Of a DNA stretch of 64,000 bases, positions 1 through 10,900 are shown one piece after another; position 1 is the stretch's first letter, and each line of letters begins with the position of its first letter. Source of the DNA: Selaginella tamariscina (Eukaryota; Streptophyta; Lycopodiopsida; Selaginellales; Selaginellaceae); NCBI GenBank assembly GCA_003024785.1, contig PUQB01000349.1, forward strand, positions 62,001-126,000, given 5' to 3'. The notes beneath the pieces are model-generated. The model made no database searches, was not told where the DNA came from, and saw only the letters and a program-made list of their open reading frames with translations. The translations under genes were made by a program, and so were the position numbers.

Positions 1-293
1 ACAAAAAGAATGCATGCTATCATTCTATTGAAGATGGATTTACCTCTTTCAAGTCCAGCGCAACATGACCAGCCAAACCAGAACAGTGAACCTTCAAACA
101 CAAAAGGGGAGTGTTTAGACATAAATCAATACGAATCAGTATTAAATAATCAACGCATACCTGATCTGCTTATCCAGAATCCAGAAGCCCCGACATGCAT
201 AGATAAAATCAGTACCCAAAAATATATAGTTTATGAACGTATATGACACACATGCTCACGCACACATACGCAAACACAATGGAGAAACGGTAC
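1..293. other. left-edge region, probable continuation of the gene at 294-581
   Basis: No complete gene can be read here. On the minus strand there are candidate splice signals, for example a CAG|GTATGC donor near 165 and a GAAG|GTTC acceptor near 99 leading to a GAG|GTAAA donor near 50. These would fit small downstream exons of the gene whose first exon ends at 294. The frames are too short to prove it. Confidence 0.25.
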
Positions 294-581
294 CTATATA
301 GATGTGAAGCTTCCCGAGATCGTCATCGTTGTTACAGAAGAGCCTGCAGCTGATTCTTTGATCAATAAGGCACTCGTCCTGGACAATATCGAACTCGCCC
401 AGTTCCTTCTGCTTGGAGCCATGGAGGACGGTGATTTTCAGGCTCCTCCTAATCGGAATCCGCACACCAGGCCCTCCGCTAAAGGAGAGCGCAGGGGCGA
501 TGGTATTCGCGTCACCTTGAGTATATTGATCGTGAACGCGTATACCCGCGGGCTCTGTACTAGGCCTCTATTCGAGGCCAT
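294..581 (-). CDS. first exon of an unidentified protein, gene cut by the window edge
   Basis: A minus-strand ATG at 581 opens a frame beginning MASNRGLVQS. GC content is clearly higher than in the flanks. A plausible donor (ATAG|GTACCG) closes the exon at 294. The open frame from the ATG ends in a TGA near 450, but the next frame stays open to the donor (it contains KITVLHGSKQKELGEFDIVQ), so a one-base shift near 460-475 would join them, as in other genes of this window. The second part alternates beta-like stretches with charged turns and could be a small C2-like or ubiquitin-like fold. I do not recognise the family and give no function. The gene would continue to the left, beyond the window. 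Confidence 0.4.
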
Positions 582-689
582 GACCTCCGCAAGAAGAACA
601 GACTTTCACCTCTATTTGTCGGGGATTTCCCGCAAGAACAAGTAGAATGCTCCGCCAGCGTAGAGAAAATCCGCACCCGCAATCTTCCG

Positions 690-1060
690 AAAACACGGGA
701 ATCGTACCTCGTTGAGAAGAATTCGGCGCCGATGAAGAAATGGAGCCAAAGAATCGGTCTTCCGTTTGAAAAACAGGGAAAATCACATCTTTCTGCAAAA
801 TCGTGGAAAATCACCTCCTTGAGAAGAATCGACCTCCAGGAACCCGGCTGGTGAGAGGCGCCGCTAAAATAAAAGGTTGCAGCTCTGAATCGCGGTGGGC
901 AGATCAGAAATCTCTCAAAAAATCACCTCCTTGAGTTGAATCGAAGAATCGCACCTGCGGATCGCTGAAAAATCAGCTCCTTGGGGCGCCGATTATCAGA
1001 AATTGTAAGAACAAGGAGATAGTCGCTTCCTTGGGAGAATCAAAGGCGCCGACACAAACT
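690..1060. repeat. degenerate GC-rich direct repeats
   Basis: The phrases AATCACCTCCTTGAG (twice), AATCAGCTCCTTGGGGCGCC and GTCGCTTCCTTGGGAGAATC recur at intervals of roughly 50-130 bases, each followed by GAATCG or GGCGCC. The stretch lies just upstream of the minus-strand start at 581, so it could be the promoter/5' leader of that gene or a decayed minisatellite. A short plus-strand frame at 1031-1261 shows no family pattern. Confidence 0.5.
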
Positions 1061-1261
1061 CAGAATCGCAAGAACGCCGATTGCATGAACCAATCCTCTT
1101 TCAAAACCCTCGGAAGAACAACACAAAAGAAAAGACTTTGGGAGATTTCCACAGATTCAAGCTACGATCAAGGCGGCGTATGTACGATCTTATCACAAGA
1201 ATCTGAAGCACCTACGAGAGCAAAGCCGTCTGTATTGAACAAAAATGTGAAACGGAACTAG

Positions 1262-2004
1262 AAATCTCTATAAATAGTAAACTACACATTAAATAAAATG
1301 AGTAATTATCGAGTAATTACCATCAACGGCTTGCTTCGTGTTACCGTCCGATTTCACCAATGGTGCCACGTCATCTTGTCCAAATCGATTTGACCGTTGG
1401 AGCCTGATTAGAATATTCTTTATAGATACCATCTAGATCGTATAAAATTTCTTGTTAATATCGCATAAACCTTGTCCTCCAAATACCTTGTAACTCCCAA
1501 TTACAAAACATAAACGACAGAATGTATCAAATCAAAGAATAATAAAATTTAATTATATTGTTGAGAGGAGTTTTCATTTATTCCCAACAATGACAACCAA
1601 CTAAATACGGTTTATATAAGAATCCGACTCACCTAAATACAACTTAATAAACTAGGCTAACATTATTATAATAGTGCAAATACATACTTGATTTGCCTCA
1701 TACGCATAAAAGATAAGCTTTGAGACACCACACACACACGCGCGCGCGTGTGTGTGTGGGGCAATACCAACCCCATTATATGATATATATTGAGTCAATA
1801 TATAATGAGATCTCTCACACACACGCACGCACGCACGCACGTTAATTTCACACATACCCTATATATAATATATACGTATTTGCCATAGTATAAACCAAGT
1901 ATCGTACATTACACACACACACACACATATAAAATTTTAATTCTCCATTATTTATAAGAACAGGAAAGGATATATATGTACCTTCGAAAAAAATATATAT
2001 GCCA
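1262..2004. other. AT-rich gap with microsatellites, 3' flank of the kelch gene
   Basis: No coding pattern. It holds several AC/GT runs (1727-1759, about 1815-1842, about 1910-1927) and ATATAT tracts. The 3' untranslated region of the minus-strand kelch gene should lie just below 2005. Confidence 0.6.
1728..1759. repeat. perfect 32-base palindrome of alternating CA, CG and TG
   Basis: A CA run passes through a CG core into a TG run. The left half (1728-1743) is the exact reverse complement of the right half (1744-1759). It alternates purine and pyrimidine almost throughout, so it could extrude a hairpin or adopt Z-DNA. Confidence 0.9.
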
Positions 2005-3658
2005 CTAAAAAGCCAAATCGTTAAGGAAAGGATTGCTACTGCTTCCAAGCAACTGACGGTACTGATCTGGCATGATCAACGGTTGCACTTGAGGCATTGT
2101 GAAGCATATTCCTCACGATCAACGGTGTCAGTGTCTGTTTCCTCAGTAGAATTCTTCCTGGATATTAAAATTAATGATCTCTCTCTCAGACACACAATAA
2201 TATTACACATGCATATATGTATATGCGTGTATATATAATTAAACATAAATATACAATTATAGATTACATTAGTTGATACACATACCTTGCTAAGTAAGAT
2301 TGAACGGCTTCAGTAAATCCTTCTTTATAAGTAAATAAAAGACCACGGAAAGGTTTGCCTTCTATATTTGCCTCGAGAGTATATCCGTAGGGGAAAACAC
2401 TGGTTAACTTGCCTTCGAATATTCTCTCTGCCGCCGGTTTCACATTATACGGGGCAGGAATCTCTTTGTCAGCTGCAAACAAAATAATGCTAAATAATAT
2501 TAATATTAAACATTATTTCGAGATTTAAAATTAACTAAACTTTATTTTAGTATGTATGTGCGTATAATGTGTAGAAGATACATATGGAGGTTTCCATTCA
2601 ATATAACTAGTATGAGAGAGAGGGAGGGAATTATGTATTTCACATAAAATTCTATATAGCAAATACAATAGATTAGCGCATTCACATGATTAAGTAGACA
2701 AGGAATGTATAATTTCCTTTACAAAAACACGTATACAAGTGCTTTCACTAAGTATAATGGATTGTGTGTGTGTGTGTGTGTGTGACATATAAGCGAAATT
2801 GTATTATAGACACAATAAATAATGAGATTTATATATATACATGGATATAGAAATGCACACCAGAAAGATTAAATACAAACAGTAGGTATAATGTGTAGAT
2901 ATATACATATGATGTATAAATTTTAGATAGTGAATAGAATGGTATGTAATAAAAAAATAAAGATACATATAAATAATCTACCTGGAATATGCTTTGATTT
3001 CTTCCAGTTGGGCAAATCTTCTTCCTCACCCTCAGAAAACTAATGTCAATGTAAGAAGGCGGAGGCTTCGAAGCTCTCTTTTTCGTATCCCTTGTAGGAA
3101 CTTCTTTCTGCTCTGGTCTATCTGCAAATATAACATACACGCGTTGTGTGCGTACATGCGTCTGCGTTTGTGTGTGTGTGTAAAAATTCTTAAAATAAAC
3201 AGCACATAATAATATAGCGTCTGTAATTACAGTGTTATATATACTAACTATTGATACGTTAATATTCATATAAACGCAAACCTGAGTGTAAATAGTACAT
3301 ATCCGCTAAAGCATCTAACTTCTCATTGCATCCTCCATGAAAAGCAAGAATCCCTGTGCTTATACATAAGTAAATATTTTTACACATTAATGTTAGCATA
3401 TATACATTAAGGTGTGTGTATGTATACCTTTGTCTGGATCAACGAGTTCCGTTGCCAGTGAGAAACGACGGATGGAAGATTTGCCGTCATAGATGCCTTT
3501 GTCCATACTCCTGTTACTAAAAACAAACTGCTTTATCAAGTTAAAATTTGGTTATACACACACATACACGTAACAAACTACGTGTACATGTAAATATATG
3601 ATATAACTTCATATATACATACATACAATATGCACATAAAAGCTTATATATATATTAT

Positions 3659-3717
<59 letters not shown>

Positions 3718-4944
3718 GTGCATGCACAGATACATATACAGACTCTTCCCTCTGTCTCTCTCTCACACACACACGCATACTTACATATATCAAGGACGTA
3801 AACATCATCAAAGAGCCTGCGCTGATCGGCAAAGCCACCAAACACAAACATGCTGCTACCGATGCAATTAACTGCATGCCCAGCACGAGGTGATGGATTA
3901 AGTCCAAATGTCTCCATCTTTCTCCATTTTAATGTATCTGCATAAAACCTCATGTATGTATGCGCATCTGTGTGTGTGTGTGTGTGGTGCGTGCGTGCAC
4001 ATATAGCTAAATCCTATCGTAATACTATATCCATGTAATAACATTCATTCATAATTATGTTATACTAGAAGTTTAAGATTTAGATATAGTTTACTTACCT
4101 ACATCGAGAATGTAAACATCCGCCAAATAAGAATTAGTAACATCTTCTCCTCCAAAAACTATCAATTTTCTTTCATACGAACACAATGAGTGACTATCTC
4201 GTGAAGAAGGTAATGTACCAGTTGTTGATAGTACACTCCACGTAAGCGTTTCTGAGAAATAAACCATAAACGTAACAAATTTACTAGTTACTATAGTCAG
4301 ATAAGAATTAATTATATTACAAGTTTATAAATAATATAGATCCCAACAAAACATTCGGATATATGACTTATGTGTAGAAACAATAAACTTCGGAAAATGG
4401 ACATAAGTATCACTAACATATAGCTTTGTAAATGTATTATTATAATATATAGCATTTAAACTTACTGGTGTTCAGTGCGTATAGATCATTGTAAATACTT
4501 CATGTTTGTCTTTGCCACACCCACCAAATACGTATATTTCTTCGCCAATAAGAGCGGCACTGTGGCCTTCTCTTGCCGCAGGCAATGGACCGCTTGTTGC
4601 AGGTTTTAACCAGGTATTGGTTTCTGTATACCAAAAGTTAACATTACTAATATGTATATACACTTTAGTTTATAATACTTTATATGACATTATTGAATGA
4701 TTTATTTTCTATTTATTTTATCTTATATTAAAATTTAAACTAATTAGCATAAATTACCTGCATCTAGCACATATAAATCGGACAAAGGTTTGTCACCGTC
4801 TGTACCACCAAAGATGAACAGCTTTGATCCAATGGATGTGGCTGTGGGCTATCTCGTGCATCGGGTGGATCTCCTTTCATTTTAGGCTTGCTCCAGGTGC
4901 GTTCAACTAGAAAATCAGTTAATATTTATTTTTCATCATCTATG

Positions 4945-4988
<44 letters not shown>

Positions 4989-5879
4989 TATATGTGTGTG
5001 TGTGTGTGCGCGTACGTGCGTGCGTGTGTGCGTGTGCGTGTCAAGCATACATATACATATACATGTGTGTGCGTACATATACTGTTGTAGAAATATAATG
5101 TTATGCCTAAGAAATAAAATACAAGCACAAACATTCAATAAGTACACAAACGTGCGTACGTGAGAGAGAGAGAGAGAGGAATCAACGATCCTATGTCAGT
5201 TTGTGATAGAACTGTGTTCTGCATAACGCATGCATAGGATGCAGTTACATAAAGTGTCCAAGACTAAACTCATCTATACCCAGATATATGGACTGCAAGT
5301 TTATATACTACCATTATGTTATTTATATGCAAACACAGTTCTATATATGTATACGTACTATGAAACACCTCTTGATTTCTATCACTATACTACATACATA
5401 TGTGTGTGTGTGAGTGTGAGTGCGTGCGCGCGTGCGTGTGCGTGTGCATGTGTATGAAATATTGTTAGTTTCTATCATTACAGAGTCCATTATACGTCTA
5501 ATTACATACAGGTAATACGAGAAAAGTTTCCACATGTATACCGCATTCACAAGGCATACTTATATAAGTTATTTAACATCACACACACGCACAGTTTAAA
5601 CTCAAATTTATTTCTTATGCAATATTCAGCAATGGTAATATTTCCGTACGCACGAATTAAGCATCAATTGAAGGAATACCTGTATCAAATACATGGACAA
5701 GATTGGTTTGGGAGTCGTTCTTGCCATAGCCACCATATAAAGGAGGCGCCTGCCATTAATGTTCACAGCATTGAGTGAGTGTCCCCATCGCCTTCCTGGA
5801 GAGAAAATTTAAACGAAATGAGAGTGAGAGAGAGAAAGAGAGAGACCTGGCTGCCGCGCGTCGATCCTCTCCACCTCAT
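2005..5879 (-). CDS. plant kelch-repeat (galactose oxidase-like beta-propeller) protein, 11 exons
   Basis: Eleven minus-strand exons with GT-AG borders and matching phases: 5847-5879, 5680-5795, 4758-4906, 4466-4623, 4099-4251, 3785-3937, 3428-3516, 3282-3353, 2982-3121, 2286-2472, 2005-2157 (stop TAG). About 470 residues. Each of the five internal repeat exons encodes one kelch blade, with motifs such as LFIFGGTDGDKPLSDLYVLD, IYVFGG, LIVFGGED and MFVFGG, then a partial blade (FHGGCNEKLDAL) and a C-terminal part ending NPFLNDLAF. Exon order and blade spacing match the Arabidopsis At1g18610/At1g74150 type as I remember it, cytosolic scaffolds of unknown partner. Compared with correct phase, exons 1, 2, 3, 4, 7, 9 and 11 are each exactly one base short, so the frame is broken seven times (near 5870, 5735, 4847, 4494, 3470, 3035, 2099). 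Start chosen at 5879 because the kelch N-terminus begins there. Family certain; intactness not. Confidence 0.88.
3645..3711. repeat. (AT)n microsatellite in a kelch intron
   Basis: About 65 bases of almost pure AT dinucleotide, within the intron between kelch exons 6 and 7. A tyrosine/isoleucine-rich frame across it is an artefact. Confidence 0.95.
4948..5040. repeat. compound (AT)n-(TG)n microsatellite in a kelch intron
   Basis: An AT run of about 40 bases passes into TG/CG alternation, within the long intron between kelch exons 2 and 3. A further GT/GC run lies at about 5401-5454. Confidence 0.95.
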
Positions 5880-6908
5880 TTGCCAAGAACCCTAATAAAC
5901 AGCCCTAAAACCTGTTAAACTTCCATATTTAACGCGCGCGCGCAGTATACGCATATACGTGTATATACATGACGTATCCATATTTACATGCCAAGATTTT
6001 GCATCGACATAAGTACAATATATTTAAATCTAAATATATCATGTATGGAATATTCTATTTAAACTTATTATCTGATTACCGTAACACATTTTTATTTATT
6101 TATTGTTTCAACAAAATAATAATTAAATAATGGTGTTGTTAATCTTATTATGCCACGCTGATTAATGTGTACAAATTATTATGCTCAAGCTTCTCGTAAT
6201 CAGATTGTTTTGAAAATTGCTACTCAATCTATTATTATAAATTGCAAGGTTGCCCATGTAGTTTATACTACTATAATCCCTTGCATATATTGATAATTTT
6301 TATACAAAGTAATAATTAGAATATATTGATTATTCTCTATACTTTAATAACTTAACTACTTAACTAACATCTGATGCTTGATCTGGACCGTTCAATCTAA
6401 TAACAATGTATTGATGATATTACTGAAGGAGGGACATATGATAGTGTATATTTATTATTTGAGAGACATTTAAACATAAAGAGAATCGTGTAACATTTGA
6501 ATTGATTAAAACTAAGAATGACATAGTTACATCGAAGATAAAAGATTTTCAATAATGAATGAATTTATTTTTAATAAATTTGTGTGTAAGTTGCAAAATT
6601 ATGATGGGATGTAAAAATGATTAATTACTAAATTAAAATTAGAAGTTCCTTATTTATTTTTAATACATTGTTTAACACACCGTCAAAACTTAATTGTAAA
6701 GTAACAGATAAATGTTTAAAATTTAAAAGCTTTATAGACAATGTAAAGTGCATATGCATGGCTTTATAGATCATGTAAGAGGTTAAATGAGTTTAGAGAG
6801 GTTTAAACGTCGATGATTTGACAATGTTGCACTACTAGGTAAACTTTTTTAAATATATAATTCTTAATTATAAATTTTATGTATATTAACTCATATATTA
6901 AACCCTAA
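5880..6908. other. AT-rich upstream region of the kelch gene
   Basis: The kelch promoter and 5' leader should lie in the first few hundred bases (GCGCGCGC run near 5933-5942). Beyond that there is only AT-rich sequence with no coding pattern. Confidence 0.5.
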
Positions 6909-7979
6909 AGGCGTTTTCGCACACACCCTTACTTAATATATTTTCAAATTTTTATGGGGTGAAACGTTTCCCGCTATAATTTTTTTTTACTTTAAATTAC
7001 TTAACAAGACCACTTAGGGCAGCATTTCCGCACATAAACTTGTCCTTAGGGCCACCCCTAAGTGTAACAAAAATTTTACAAAGAAAATTTAAGTGACCTC
7101 TAGAGGTCACTTAGATTTTTCCATAGTTTTGGCGCGAGCAGAGCTAGGTTTAGGGTCTTTGTCAGTAGTGCAGTTAGGAATGGATAGCAGCAAGAGGAGG
7201 TGGGAGTGTTAGCCTTAGGAGGAAGTTTCAACAATGCTAGCTATAGGCATGGTCTCGTGGCCATTCTATAGGCTCTTCCACCCATGTAAGTTCTCTAAAT
7301 CTTTCTCAATGCCTTTCAATCTCTTTCACATGCATTCATCAATGGAAAAAAAATAGGAAGAGGAGCTTCTATGCAGCTACAACAGTCTAAAAATTGAGCT
7401 TGGTCTTGAATCAGGCCATGGCTTCGAGCGCAACTCAATCATGGCTTTAAGACCAACCTTGTATCAACAACCCAACCTTGATCAAGGCCATGACTTTGAG
7501 CTTAGCCTTGTATCAGGCTGTGATTATCAACTTGGCCTTGACCAAGGTCGTGGCTTCCAACTTAGCCTTGATTAAGGCCATGGCTTTGAGCCTGACCCTG
7601 ATCAAGGTCGTGGCTCTAACCTTGGCCTTGAATCAGGTTGTGACTTTGAGTCCGGCCTAAATTTAGGCTAGGGACTTCAACAAAATTATGTTGAGCTTGA
7701 ACTTAGTCATCAATTTGGAAGGACACCTCATGCAGCCAAAGTTAATAGTAAACAAAGTCATGGAACAACCGGAAGACATGGTGGCTGTGGAGGAATTTTT
7801 GAAAAAGTTAAGTGATTTTCTGTGCGAAAAGAAAGCCCCTCCTTAAATTTTTTATGCAGAACATAAATAAAATTACCTGTTAAGTGATGAAATAAGTGTT
7901 TTGGTTCGGAAAAAAGATAAAATTTTCCCTAAGGGACTTTCATATTTTACTTAGGGTAAAGGTGTGTGCGGAAACACCC
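6909..7979. mobile_element. non-autonomous TIR DNA transposon, PIF/Harbinger-like, 1071 bp
   Basis: The ends are inverted repeats: left reads AGGCGTTTTCGCACACACC and the reverse complement of the right reads GGGTGTTTCCGCACACACC. The element is flanked on both sides by TAA (6906-6908 and 7980-7982). Three-base TWA target duplications are typical of PIF/Harbinger elements (family knowledge). No transposase is present. Inside are TTTTGGCGCGAGCAGAGCTAGG near 7126 and a minisatellite at 7398-7665. A related layout is seen at 20553-21964. Confidence 0.82.
7398..7665. repeat. minisatellite inside the first TIR element
   Basis: About eight degenerate units of roughly 30-33 bases built on CCTTGATCAAGG, CCATGGCTTTGAG and CAACTTGGC. 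A short plus-strand frame (7478-7660) runs through it with repeats like LALIKAMALSLTLIKVVAL. This looks like repeat-derived frame rather than a gene. Confidence 0.85.
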
Positions 7980-7982
7980 TAA

Positions 7983-10900
7983 GCTTTTTACATTGTAAAC
8001 AGTTATTACATGGGTAGTTATGTCAGACATTGTTAATCAATGCTAGTATAAATTTTATTTTACATATAGATCTCATTGTGTATCATGTACAATTCTATAT
8101 TTATTCACTTACAAATGTTTGTAGTAAGTTAAACAATTTGAATTATTAGTTCCAATCTGATGTGGTGAACATTACAAGTATATCCTTATATATAAATGGT
8201 ATTATTAGAAATTTAGATTGTAAATTCTTAAAAAACATAAAAATTATAAAACTAAGTATTTGCAATAATTTCTATAGTAAATTGGAGAATAGAAATATAT
8301 GTTTTACCTATACTATACATAAATTATAACATGTTAAGATGTTTAAAACAAAGAAAGAGTATATATCTTTAGCCAAATAACTTAACAATGTCAAAATTAT
8401 TAAGAGGAAGTTTGATGAAAAAGCATGATGATGTTCATTTTTTTTAGGCATGTAAGCATTGTAGTTATTAAATGGATAATGAAGAGTTTTTGGAACACCA
8501 AACTTTAAGTTAATTAAAAACAATATATAATGTGAAGTAGACTTAACAACTTTTGTGACACTTATACTAGACAATTTTATGAATAAATTTTTTTTAATAT
8601 GTATCGAAATGCTATTATCATGAGAGAGTCCTTTCAAATTTAATGAACTTATAGAAATCGTCATAATAATCTTTGTTGTAGTAGGAGTGGTTTCTCTCGA
8701 TATAATTTCATTAAAACATTTTACGAGTCCATATGTTTATTAAATTGTATTATTCAAATAATGAAATAGAGAAATGAAATGAGGTTTTTGAAATTTGATA
8801 TAATAAGAAGAATATAAATCATAGTTAAAGGGTTAATAATCTTTTGTATGTTTAATAGAAGGTTAATTATTTTGTTAATATTTAACTTTGAAGGGCAACT
8901 TAAAATATATTTGTATGTGTAACTTTGTAATTTTAAATAGCAAACTTTAATGTTTATTAAGTAATTTATTTAACCAAGTGGTTCCCATAAAAAGACATTT
9001 GAAATCTTGATATTAATTCTTTATTGAATTTTGATCAAATTTAATTCATATTTAATCTATTAAAATAATGTATCACAATTTTATAAAAATCTTCCTAAGA
9101 GTTTTAATATGGTATCTATATTCCAAAATTTATTTTGTATGTTTTTTATGCATCCCAAATCTTAAATATTTAAAGTTTTTTTTTAATAAAATAATAAAAG
9201 AACATAAGTACCACTTACAATCTTTTAAATTTACTATAGTATCAAAATACTTCAAATCAATATTAATGTTAGAATTATATGAAGAAATAAATAAGCATTT
9301 TAGATTTTAATTTTTAAGTTCTAAATCATATGATTATATAGTTATGATAAATCTTAACACATGGTAGTAACATTTAATAAATAAGAAAAATTAGTACTTA
9401 GAGTAAATGGTTTGGATCGTGTACATCCATAAGGTTAGAAATTAACTTTTAAATATATAAATTTTTAAACGTGTGATCTCACTCTTTAAATTCAAAATTT
9501 AAAAAATTTAAATGTCCTACCCTTTGGGTTATTGTTTAAAGTTTTAAAATATTTTGGGTTTCCCTCCTTAAGTACGGTTATGTATTACATGTGAACTCTC
9601 ATTGTTTTGATTATTATTAAAGAGTGAACCCCTTGTGTGTTTTTCTTTTTTGTTTTCATTAATAAATTAGTTTTTTTGTTTATTAATATTATGTTTTTGA
9701 TTTCGACCTTCATTTAAAATTCTTCTTATAAGTTTAATCAAACTATCAAGATCGATTTTACAAAACTTACAAAATATTAAATATAAATAATTAATAAATT
9801 TTTGTTTAGAATTTTAATAATTAGTATGACAAGATGAACACTTAAAAAATAAAATGTAAAATAAGTAAATTGTGAAATCATTTATAAGATCCTGAAATTA
9901 AAGAAGTTAATATGATAATACTAGGTCATAATTTTATAAATTTGTTTAATGTTTTATATATTTTAATTATTATTTTATTATTCATTTAAAAGTGAAATTG
10001 ATGTATTCACTTTTTAGAAACACAATAAAGCATAATTTATTTTTTTAAATTTTTGAAACAAAATTTAGAATTATTAAAGAATTTTAAAGTTTTTTCCATG
10101 TATGCACAATCGAGTAATTTATAATAAAAGTTATAAAATGAAAACTAAAAGATTTTGTAAGTGGAGAAGATGTTTAATGGTTTTAACTATTATTTTAAAG
10201 AGATTGAATTAGTTTAAATATTAATAATAACAAAAGCATTATAAGAAACATTAACTTTAGTATAATTCATACAAATCAATAAATCAATGATATAAAGTCT
10301 TTCTCATGATTAATCAATGCTTTTTTATAACATTGTTGGTTGTGTTATGTATCTTATAATTACTAGTAGATAAGATATAACTTTTGTTATTATTTTTAAT
10401 TGTGTTAATTCATCTTTGATGAGAATTAATTATATAAATTAAAAGAACATGTTAATCCTTCTTTAATAAAACTTTAATTTAATAGTGATCATGATATTTC
10501 ATACTTTTTATGTTGTACCTGAAAGAAAATAAAGTAATGATTTAGAATTTTAAGTGATTTCCAGTGTAAAAAAAATAAAAAAAAATGCAAAAGTGTAGTG
10601 AATGTTATAAACATTTTTAATCTTTAAAGGTTTAACACATTTTTATAAGAAAAACATTTAATTTAATCTCTTAAAGGGGTTTTAATCACACTTTTTATTT
10701 GTAATACCTTGTAATTATTATCAAAAAGAAATAAATCTAAAAGGGTCATAAAAAGAATAATGCATTTATATTATTTATATAAAAACTTTTAAATGATGAA
10801 CCTATTGAATACACTCAACAAAGGTCCAAATTAAAAACTTAAAATTACTTATATCATTTGATTTTATGTTTTAAGTTCAACCTCTTTAATACTATAAATT

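Noticed and set aside
3644-3953. Tyrosine/isoleucine repeat protein
   Set aside because: It is an AT microsatellite in an intron read as codons; the real exon is 3785-3937.
7478-7660. Small repetitive protein gene in the first TIR element
   Set aside because: The frame follows the minisatellite unit and has no independent coding support.
8308-9310. Open frames of 118 and 80 codons
   Set aside because: Composition is what AT-rich random sequence gives (F, I, K, L, N, Y); no domain, no splice context.
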